DNA from: Desulfatitalea alkaliphila
GTDB lineage: Bacteria; Desulfobacterota; Desulfobacteria; Desulfobacterales; Desulfosarcinaceae
Direction of reading: 5' to 3'
Assembly (NCBI RefSeq): GCF_022968795.1
Contig: NZ_JALJRB010000015.1
Location: forward strand, 1-64,000
DNA length: 64,000 nt
In this document: positions 52,993-59,746 of the stretch, one piece after another
Layout: every line of letters starts with the position of its first letter
Position numbering within the stretch: the stretch's first letter is position 1
Made by a program: the position numbers and the translations under genes
Notes under the pieces: generated by a model
Databases searched by the model: none
What the model saw: the letters and a program-made list of their open reading frames with translations, nothing else
Told to the model about the DNA's origin: nothing

Positions 52993-55157
52993 GGCAGCCG
53001 GATCCCCACGGCGCTCACGCCATCGCCCAGTCCCAGCAACAGCACCGCCTTGCCCGCCAGGGCGCAAGGGGCACCACCGGCCAGAGCTGCGGGCACCGCG
53101 CCAGCGCGCACCATGGCGACCCCCATCACGGCGGCCACGGCCGAAGCGGTGCCGAATTCCCCGGTCAAGCGTCGGTAATCCACCATTGGTCCATCAAAAC
53201 CGCTGGCCTGCCGGAAAGCCGCCCATTGGGCCTCGGCCACTGCATAGGCCCGGGCCGGCATCCCGACCAAGATTGCGCCGTAATTGTTGTGAACGACATC
53301 GGCGCCGCCCAGCAGGCCCACCAAGTCGGCCCCGGTCCCGGCGCCATCACCGCTGCGATAGGCCAGCAGTTGAAGCATCGGCGCGTTGCCGCCCGGTTCA
53401 CGCCGCAACAGAAGGGCGCCGCCGCCGTCGGCCGCCGGCGGGTCCGGCCGTGCCGCGGGCGCCAGCAGGGGCGAGAGTTGCGGATGGTGTTCATCCAAGC
53501 CGGCCACCAAGACCGCATCCGCGGAGCGTCGTGTCAGCAGGTCGGCGGCCAGCAACGCCTGCTCGAAACTGTGGTCGCCGCCCGAGGTGGTCACATTGGC
53601 GCCTTTGATACCCAATTGCATGGCAATCTGACCGGCCGGCGCATTGTGCACCGACCCGACAAAATCAGTGGGCGACGGATACTGCCCCCGGGTCTCGGCC
53701 AATCGCTGCAAAAAGGCATGGGTTTCGGAAAGGGCGCCCCAGGCGGTGCCGATACTCACCGCCGTCGGCATGCGCTCCGGCGCCAGATCCCGGCAGGCAT
53801 TCATCGCCAGGGACAGCGCCATGCGGGGCAACCGCTTGAAGCGACGGATGACCCGTGGCGGCAACGCCTCGGACAGGGTCTGTTCATCGAGACAACCGGC
53901 GCACTCCTTGCCCGCCAACAAGGCCTCCAGGCTGGCCGGTCCATGACCGGCGCCGGTGATGCAGGCGGCGCCTTGCACCGACAGCGGCGCGGTGACGACC
54001 GAGGGTGCCGCCACCGCAGCGGCACCGGCGGCGCGACCCACGATCACCGTCGCGTTGTTGCCGCCGAAACCGAAAGAGTTGGACATAACGGTCTTCAATG
54101 GTGCCGAACGGGGTGCGGTGACCGGCGAAATACCCAATTCGGGATCCGGCGTGCCATACCCCACGTTGCCAGGCAGCAGGCCGTTGCGGATGCACAGCGC
54201 CGCCACCACCGCCTCGATGGCCCCTGCTGCGGCCAGGGGATGCCCCATGGCCCCTTTGATGGAAGACAGCGGGGGCGGCTGCCGGCCGAACAACCGGTGC
54301 ACCGCCCGGCCCTCGGCCAAGTCGTTGTCCGGCGTACCGGTGCCATGCAGATTGATGTAGTCGATTTGCGCAGGCGTCAAGCCGGCATCGGCCAGGGCGG
54401 CGGTCATGGCGGCCAAAGCGCCTTCTCCCTCGGGATGGGGCGCGGTGGCATGGTGCGCGTCACAGGAGAGACCGGCACCCAGCAGGCATACCCCGTCAGC
54501 GGCGGCATCGGCACTGAGCAGCAGCAAAGCCGCGCCTTCGGCCACCGACATGCCGCGCCGCTCACGGTCAAGGGGCCGTGCGCCCGCCGGGTCGATCAGC
54601 TGCAGGGACTTGAAGCCGAAATAGGTCAAACGGCACAAGGAATCGACGCCGCCGGCCAGGACCCGTCGCGCCATGCCGCAACGCAACATTTCCAGGGCCA
54701 ACTTGAGGGCCACGGCCCCCGACGAGCAGGCGGTGGAAACGGTGAGCACCGGCCCGGTGCACCCCCATTGGCGGGCCAGATCCTCGGCCACCGTGGCGAG
54801 GCCATGATGACGGTAGGCCCGCGGGTCGGTGCAATGGTTTTGCAAAAGGGATTCTGTGGTCAGAATGCCGCCGGTGGTGGTGCCCAACACAATGGCATCG
54901 GGCGCCGCGTCGCTGCCGGCCAAGGCCTCCGCGGCCGCAATCCGCGCCAACCGATGGGTGCGGGGCAAGGCCTGGTCTTGCATATCGAACCCTCGGACCG
55001 CCCCCACGGGCAGCACTTGGCCGGCAGGCGCCACGAAAAGCGTCAAGCCGCTCAAGCCGCATTCCCCGCCGCGCAATGCCGCCAGGGTCCGCTCCGCACC
55101 GGTTCCCAACGCGCTGACCACTCCCATGCCGGCAATGGTCACCGGGACATCACTCAA
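52989..55157 (-). CDS. Ketosynthase fused to a chain-length-factor-like domain
   Basis: 722 residues with two thiolase-fold halves. Residues 1-385 are an active-type ketosynthase: Cys144 in VSTACSSGAVA, His in INLHGTGTPDND, His in KGAMGHPLAAAG, and GFGGNNATV. Residues from about 390 (CITGAGHGPASLEALL) are a shorter ketosynthase-like domain in which the nucleophile region reads TTSGGDHSFEQA, with no Cys, and the His motifs are missing, as in chain-length factors (KS-beta, ApeC-like). In known systems these are separate subunits that dimerise. It starts with TTG overlapping the ACP stop (TTGA), so it is co-translated with its ACP. Confidence 0.88.
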   Translation of the reverse strand: MSDVPVTIAGMGVVSALGTGAERTLAALRGGECGLSGLTLFVAPAGQVLPVGAVRGFDMQDQALPRTHRLARIAAAEALAGSDAAPDAIVLGTTTGGILTTESLLQNHCTDPRAYRHHGLATVAEDLARQWGCTGPVLTVSTACSSGAVALKLALEMLRCGMARRVLAGGVDSLCRLTYFGFKSLQLIDPAGARPLDRERRGMSVAEGAALLLLSADAAADGVCLLGAGLSCDAHHATAPHPEGEGALAAMTAALADAGLTPAQIDYINLHGTGTPDNDLAEGRAVHRLFGRQPPPLSSIKGAMGHPLAAAGAIEAVVAALCIRNGLLPGNVGYGTPDPELGISPVTAPRSAPLKTVMSNSFGFGGNNATVIVGRAAGAAAVAAPSVVTAPLSVQGAACITGAGHGPASLEALLAGKECAGCLDEQTLSEALPPRVIRRFKRLPRMALSLAMNACRDLAPERMPTAVSIGTAWGALSETHAFLQRLAETRGQYPSPTDFVGSVHNAPAGQIAMQLGIKGANVTTSGGDHSFEQALLAADLLTRRSADAVLVAGLDEHHPQLSPLLAPAARPDPPAADGGGALLLRREPGGNAPMLQLLAYRSGDGAGTGADLVGLLGGADVVHNNYGAILVGMPARAYAVAEAQWAAFRQASGFDGPMVDYRRLTGEFGTASAVAAVMGVAMVRAGAVPAALAGGAPCALAGKAVLLLGLGDGVSAVGIRLP

Positions 55158-55420
55158 TTGGGCAGCTCCGAAGCGTGTTCCTGGATATAGGCCGCGAGGG
55201 TACCGAGGGTGGCAAACACTTTGGCGCCCAGCTCCTTGTTGTTGATGGCCACCCCGTAATCCTTCTCGATCATGATGACCATCTCCAGCACATCGATGGA
55301 GTCGATGCCCAGCTCGCCTCCCACCAATTGGGCGTCGGTCTGGATATCCGCCGGTGTTACATCCGGCAGATTCAATATGTCGACAATTTTGACTTTCAGC
55401 TCTTCGATCAAATGTTCCAT
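55154..55420 (-). CDS. Acyl carrier protein (first gene of the operon)
   Basis: 88 residues, attachment Ser41 in ELGIDSIDVLEMVI, with typical helix I (LIEELKVKIVDILNLPD) and helix III. It heads the 12-gene minus-strand operon and overlaps the ketosynthase/chain-length-factor gene by four bases. ACPs of this DSIDVLEM type are usual in aryl-polyene and PKS-like type II systems. Confidence 0.93.
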   Translation of the reverse strand: MEHLIEELKVKIVDILNLPDVTPADIQTDAQLVGGELGIDSIDVLEMVIMIEKDYGVAINNKELGAKVFATLGTLAAYIQEHASELPN

Positions 55421-55864
55421 AATTCGTTGGTTACCCCACCCCTATGAATTGCACCGGCCGGCACCTTTTAAGCATGACAATGCATCAATAGGTGTCACCG
55501 GGCTGATCGGTTTTATTATCAGGTTCACATGAACCCTGTCCACCCCTAAAACCGGGACCGCTGCAAGCAATCCGCGATCACCACCCGAAGTTGATCGAGC
55601 ATCTTCTTGTCGAAATCGAAATCGCTATCGGGATCGGGATCTATTCTCTTTAATCCGGTGACCATAGTACCTGAATTTTTTCGATTTCGATCCCGATTTC
55701 GATTGTCACAGGATTATACAATGAACTTTCCCGGTGGCGCGCGGGGTCATGGACAGCCATTGTGTTTTATAGTACCATCCCACACCGCACATGATGCCGC
55801 GCAACCTTACTGTGCTATGCGTGTGCTTGTTTTTAAACCGTTATGCCGCAACGGACCATACCCT
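55421..55864. other. Divergent control region between the two biosynthetic operons
   Basis: 444 bases that must contain promoters for both operons. No gene. Two arms built of six-base units occur at 55610-55645 (TCGAAA, TCGAAA, TCGCTA, TCGGGA, TCGGGA) and 55681-55704 (TCGATT, TCGATC, CCGATT, TCGATT); they are partly complementary and could pair or bind a regulator. A weak sigma-54-like GGCAC-N5-AAGC at 55460 lacks the TT of the -12 element. Confidence 0.5.
55610..55704. repeat. Hexamer-periodic inverted repeat
   Basis: Left arm of five or six TCGAAA/TCGGGA-type hexamers and right arm of four complementary ones, separated by about 35 bases. This is a low-complexity repeat, not a coding sequence. 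Confidence 0.7.
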
Positions 55865-56290
55865 ATGCCGACGTCACCCCTGACCCTCGAAATGGTGTTG
55901 CCCCACCGCAAACCCATGCTGTTGATCGGGGAAGTGCTCTGCTTCGACGAGCAAGGCGCGGTCACCCGGTCCACCGCGGATGCACAATGGCCCCTGGGCA
56001 CTTCCGAGGGCATCAGCGGCTTGATCCTCATCGAGCTGGTGGCCCAGACCGCCGGCGTCAACAACGGATTGGCGCTGCGCAAACGAAACGGCGGCGGCCA
56101 CCAGCGCGGCTGGATCGTGGGCGTCAAACGGGCCCGTTTGATGATCGACCGCATTGCACCGGGCACCCAAATAGTGGTTGCAACGCAAAATGGTTTTGCC
56201 TATGAAAACTTTCGGGAGGTGCACGGCACCGTCCGCATCGACAACCAAACAGCCGCTGAAATCACGCTGCAACTGATGCAGGCCAAATAA
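55865..56290 (+). CDS. ApeP-like hotdog dehydratase
   Basis: 141 residues. LPHRKPMLLIGEVL is the N-terminal FabZ/ApeP motif and ILIELVAQTAGVNNGL the active-site helix with Glu; the region where FabZ has HFP reads WPLGTSEGISG. ApeP is the second dehydratase of aryl-polyene pathways and pairs with ApeI. The start at ATG 55865 is chosen because it begins just before the conserved part; upstream frame is open but not family-like, and the ribosome binding site is weak. First gene of the plus-strand operon. Confidence 0.83.
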   Translation: MPTSPLTLEMVLPHRKPMLLIGEVLCFDEQGAVTRSTADAQWPLGTSEGISGLILIELVAQTAGVNNGLALRKRNGGGHQRGWIVGVKRARLMIDRIAPGTQIVVATQNGFAYENFREVHGTVRIDNQTAAEITLQLMQAK

Positions 56291-56329
56291 TCAGGCGGCA
56301 GGATCGACTGTTCAGCAAAGGATCGACAT

Positions 56330-57070
56330 ATGCAAGATTCAGCCGGCAACAAACCGGTGGCGCTGGTCACCGGCGGCAGCAAGGGGATCGGCCGCGCCAT
56401 CTGCGTGGAGATGGCACGTTGCGGTTACGAGGTGATCATCAATTATCTTTCAGATGAGGCAGGTGCCCGGGAGACCCTGGCGCAGGTGGAGCAGCAGGGC
56501 GGCAGCGGCATGTGCATCGGTTTCGACGTGGCCGCGGAAGCGGCCACCCAGGACGCGCTTGAACGCATCTTCGCCACCTATGCATCGGTGGACGCCCTGA
56601 TCAACAACGCCGGCCGCATCGCCGACGAACTGTTCGTAATGATGACACCGGACAAATGGCGCGGCGTGATCGACACCACCCTGCAGGGGTTTTACAACGT
56701 CACACGGCCCGTGCTCGAAAAAATGGTGGTGCACAAACGGGGGTCGGTGGTCTCCATCGCCTCGGTGGCGGGCATCATGGGCAATCGCGGGCAGGCCAAC
56801 TACGCCGCCGCCAAGGCGGGGTTGATCGGCGCCAGCCGATCGGTGGCCGCCGAAGTGGCCCGGCTCGGCATCCGGGTCAATGTGGTGGCGCCGGGGTTGA
56901 TCCAGACCGACATGATCCATGACGCACCGGTGCAAAAGATAAAATCGATGATCCCCATGGCCCGCCTCGGCAAGGCCGAGGAGGTGGCCCGGGTGGTGCG
57001 TTTTCTCTGCTCGGAGGATGCATCCTACTTGACCGGCCAGGTCATCAGCGTCAACGGCGGTATGTTTTGA
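56330..57070 (+). CDS. 3-oxoacyl-ACP reductase (FabG/ApeQ-like)
   Basis: 246-residue SDR that reduces beta-ketoacyl-ACP with NADPH. TGGSKGIGRAI for cofactor, ALINNAGRI, catalytic Ser in SIASVAGIMGN, Tyr-x3-Lys in NYAAAKAG, and the FabG-type end DASYLTGQVISVNGGMF. It completes the ketosynthase-reductase-dehydratase cycle for the locus. Its TGA overlaps the TTG start of the LolA-like gene. Confidence 0.93.
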   Translation: MQDSAGNKPVALVTGGSKGIGRAICVEMARCGYEVIINYLSDEAGARETLAQVEQQGGSGMCIGFDVAAEAATQDALERIFATYASVDALINNAGRIADELFVMMTPDKWRGVIDTTLQGFYNVTRPVLEKMVVHKRGSVVSIASVAGIMGNRGQANYAAAKAGLIGASRSVAAEVARLGIRVNVVAPGLIQTDMIHDAPVQKIKSMIPMARLGKAEEVARVVRFLCSEDASYLTGQVISVNGGMF

Positions 57071-57675
57071 GCCGTTTCAAAGCGCTGCACCTGCTTTTAC
57101 CGTTGTTTGCCCTGTTGTGTGTCGGGTGGGCCGATTCATGGGACGGGATCCGCACGGCGGCTGAAACGGTGACGGCCATCCAGGCCGATTTCATTCAGGA
57201 GAAACACCTGCCGATCCTTGCCAAACCTTTGGTTTCCAAGGGACGTTTCTATTTTCGCACGCCCCGCTCACTGCGCTGGGAATACCTGGCGCCGTTGCAA
57301 AGCATTCTGATCATGCACGAAGGCCGCACCACCCGCTGGGTGGCCGATCCATCCGGCTGGCGCGCCGAACGGGGACCGGGCCTGGAAGCCATGCAGGTCG
57401 TGTTGCAGGAAATCAGCCTCTGGCTGTCCGGCCGTTTCGAGGACAACCCTTCCTTCGATGCCCGCCTGACCGCTGAACGGCGGATTGTGCTCACCCCGCG
57501 CGAAGCGGCCTTCGAGGAGCTCATCCAGCGCATCGAGCTGCAACTGGGCGCACAACCCGGGACCATCGAAAGCGTTGAAATCCACGAGGGCCCGCAAGCC
57601 TTCACCCGCTTGATTTTCGAAGGCACGCAACTCAACCCGGACTTGAAGGCGGCGATCTTCAAGGAGGCACCATGA
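57067..57675 (+). CDS. LolA-like outer-membrane lipoprotein carrier (ApeL-like)
   Basis: 202 residues with a signal peptide (ALHLLLPLFALLCVGWA). The mature part follows the LolA beta-barrel pattern: VTAIQADFIQEKHLPILAKPLVSKG, FYFRTPRSLRWEYLAP, ILIMHEGRTTRWV. In aryl-polyene loci a LolA-like protein is thought to help move the product across the periplasm. TTG start overlapping the fabG stop (TTGA); its end overlaps the DUF3261 gene by four bases. Confidence 0.88.
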   Translation: MSRFKALHLLLPLFALLCVGWADSWDGIRTAAETVTAIQADFIQEKHLPILAKPLVSKGRFYFRTPRSLRWEYLAPLQSILIMHEGRTTRWVADPSGWRAERGPGLEAMQVVLQEISLWLSGRFEDNPSFDARLTAERRIVLTPREAAFEELIQRIELQLGAQPGTIESVEIHEGPQAFTRLIFEGTQLNPDLKAAIFKEAP

Positions 57676-58361
57676 GCAAACATCGTTTTCCTATAATGAC
57701 GGCAATCCTTGTCATGCTGCTGGTCGTGGCCTGCGCCGGTCCGCCGCGCATTGCATTGCCACCTGATGACACGAATGGCGATTTTGCAGCCGATTGCGCC
57801 GCCGTCTTTCCCCAAGGCAACTGGCAGTTCGCCCACGCCATCCAGGCCCACCTGCCCGATGGCTCGCGCCAGACGATGATCGGCATCACCCGCATCTCCG
57901 CCGCTGCGCAGGCCTTCGAATGCGCCATGCTGACCCTCGAAGGCATGGTCCTGTTTCAAGCCCGTTATGATGGTACTGCCATTGAAGTAAAAAAGGCGGT
58001 CCCCCCGATGGACCAGCCGGGCTTCGCCCAAGGGCTGATCGATGATATCGCGCTGCTCTTCTTCCCTCCCGCCGCGCCGCCGGCGCAATCCGGTCTTTTA
58101 AAAGACGGCGCCCGCATCTGTCGCTACCCCCTTGGGGACGGCATCCAGGATGTAGTCGTGCAGCCCGACGGCCGCTGGGAAATCCGCCGCTACGGCGCCG
58201 ACGGGCGGCCACGCCGCACGGTCCTGCCCGATGGCAGCGAAGCCCGGCACCCCCAAGGCTTTCCCTCCCGGCTGGAGCTGCGCGCCCATGGCGCCAAGGG
58301 ATACCGCCTCAACATGAGCTTGATGGAAGCCGTCCCCCTGGACAGCCGATCCACGCAATAG
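57672..58361 (+). CDS. DUF3261 lipoprotein (ApeN-like)
   Basis: 229 residues with a lipoprotein signal (ILVMLLVVAC). The rest fits the DUF3261 family of aryl-polyene clusters: GNWQFAHAIQAHLPDG, ISAAAQAFECAMLTLEGMVLF, a Pro-rich turn FFPPAAPP, and IQDVVVQPDGRWEI. Presumed outer-membrane partner of the LolA-like carrier. ATG overlaps the LolA-like stop (ATGA). Low sequence complexity of the family makes the assignment partly positional. Confidence 0.8.
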   Translation: MSKHRFPIMTAILVMLLVVACAGPPRIALPPDDTNGDFAADCAAVFPQGNWQFAHAIQAHLPDGSRQTMIGITRISAAAQAFECAMLTLEGMVLFQARYDGTAIEVKKAVPPMDQPGFAQGLIDDIALLFFPPAAPPAQSGLLKDGARICRYPLGDGIQDVVVQPDGRWEIRRYGADGRPRRTVLPDGSEARHPQGFPSRLELRAHGAKGYRLNMSLMEAVPLDSRSTQ

Positions 58362-58384
58362 CCAAGCAATCGAAAAGGAAAACC

Positions 58385-59650
58385 ATGCGACTCAAACTGA
58401 TCTATCCCCAATGGTCCAAGCTGATGCGGCAAACCGAATTCCATCTGCCGCCCCATGGCCCGGTGGTCTTCGCCGCCGCCCTGCCCGATGATGTGGACGT
58501 GGATTTCATCGACGAAAACCTGCAAACCATCGATTTCGATGACCGGCCGGACGTGGTGGCCATCTCCATGATGCTCACCATCCAGGTCAAGCGGGGTTGG
58601 CAAATCGCCGATACCTACCGGCGCATGGGCGTTCCCGTCATCTTCGGCGGCATCGCCACCATGCTGCATGCCGAAGAGACCATGGCCCATGCCGACGCCG
58701 TCTTTCTGGGGGAAGCCGAGGGCCACATGGAAAAAGTGTTGGATGACCTGCGCCGCGGCGCCTTGCAGAAAGTGTACGACCATCTGGAAGACCGCCCTCC
58801 CATCGAAATGGTGGGCACCGCCCGACGGGACATCCTGCAGCGGGATCTGTACAACTACAAAGGGGTGCAGATGGTGGACCTGGTGCACGCCTCCCGCGGC
58901 TGCCGCTATCACTGCTACCCCTGCGCCGTGGCCTATTTGGGCGGCCGCCGGTTCCGACCACGGCCCATCGACAAATCCATCGCCGAGATGGCCGCCATCG
59001 ACAACAACCGCCTGTTCGTGGTCGACAACTCCCTGGCCCAGGACACCGCCTGGGAAATGGACCTGTTCCGCGAAATGATCCCCCTCAAGAAGAAGTGGTG
59101 CTGCCATCCCATCGAAGACAAACCCGAAGTGCTGGACCTGGCCGCCCAAGCGGGCGCCTGGTATGTCTACCAGGCGGTTTTCGATACGTCGAACTACATC
59201 CGCGAGCGCATCAAACGCTACCACGATCATGGCATCGGGGTGGAGGGCACCATTCTGCTGGGATTGGACGATCACACCGAAGACAGTATCAAACGGCTGA
59301 TCGATTTTCTGTTGGAGATCGAACTGGATCTGGCCGAATTCACCGTGCTGACCCCCTTTCCCCACACCAAGGCGTGGGACGACCTGCACGGGTCGGGACG
59401 CATCTTCACCTACGACTGGGACGCCTATTCGGCCGACAATGTGGTCTACCACCCCAAACACATGAGTGCCGAGAAGCTCCAGGAGCTGCTCGCTTATGCC
59501 TGGGACACCTTCTACCAGGACGAGCCCCAGGAGATGAAGATGTCCAAGCTGTTTGCCCAGGTGATCCGCAAAGAGATGGCCGACAACACCTATCGGCCCC
59601 GCAGGGGGGAGCTGCGCGACCGGGCTTTTGGAAGACCCCTGGAGGTATAA
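58385..59650 (+). CDS. B12-binding-type radical SAM protein (end of plus-strand operon)
   Basis: 421 residues. An N-terminal Rossmann-like domain (LIYPQWSKLM, LPDDVDVDFIDEN, VVAISMMLTIQ, VPVIFGGIAT, AVFLGEAEGHM) is typical of cobalamin-dependent radical SAM enzymes. The radical SAM site is C173-x3-C177-x2-C180 (RGCRYHCYPC), then LFVVDNSLAQD and GTILLGLDDHTEDS. It lies 23 bases after the DUF3261 gene with AAAGGAA upstream. It is followed by a strong terminator, which marks the right edge of the biosynthetic locus. Confidence 0.88.
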   Translation: MRLKLIYPQWSKLMRQTEFHLPPHGPVVFAAALPDDVDVDFIDENLQTIDFDDRPDVVAISMMLTIQVKRGWQIADTYRRMGVPVIFGGIATMLHAEETMAHADAVFLGEAEGHMEKVLDDLRRGALQKVYDHLEDRPPIEMVGTARRDILQRDLYNYKGVQMVDLVHASRGCRYHCYPCAVAYLGGRRFRPRPIDKSIAEMAAIDNNRLFVVDNSLAQDTAWEMDLFREMIPLKKKWCCHPIEDKPEVLDLAAQAGAWYVYQAVFDTSNYIRERIKRYHDHGIGVEGTILLGLDDHTEDSIKRLIDFLLEIELDLAEFTVLTPFPHTKAWDDLHGSGRIFTYDWDAYSADNVVYHPKHMSAEKLQELLAYAWDTFYQDEPQEMKMSKLFAQVIRKEMADNTYRPRRGELRDRAFGRPLEV

Positions 59651-59715
59651 ACGTCTATTTCAGGAATCGCGCAAACGGTGCTGCTGGACCTTGTTTGCGT
59701 CCAACCCACCATCTG

Positions 59716-59744
59716 CGAGGCGGGCTGACACACAGCCCGCCTCG
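59716..59744. terminator. Bidirectional terminator at the right edge of the locus
   Basis: CGAGGCGGGCT (59716-59726) pairs perfectly with AGCCCGCCTCG (59734-59744) around a seven-base loop, between the convergent radical SAM and TRAP permease genes. No long U-tract. Confidence 0.75.
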
Positions 59745-59746
59745 GC

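Noticed and set aside
55460-55473. Sigma-54 promoter for the plus-strand biosynthetic operon
   Set aside because: GGCAC and GC are correctly spaced, but the -12 element reads AAGC and not TTGC, and the distance to the first gene is almost 400 bases.
55610-55704. CRISPR array
   Set aside because: Units are six bases long without spacers of uniform length; no cas genes in the window.
41391-59650. Calling the locus a standard aryl-polyene cluster
   Set aside because: No ammonia lyase, MMPL exporter or ApeJ/ApeD-type transferase was seen, while five radical SAM genes and a PlsY-like gene are present.
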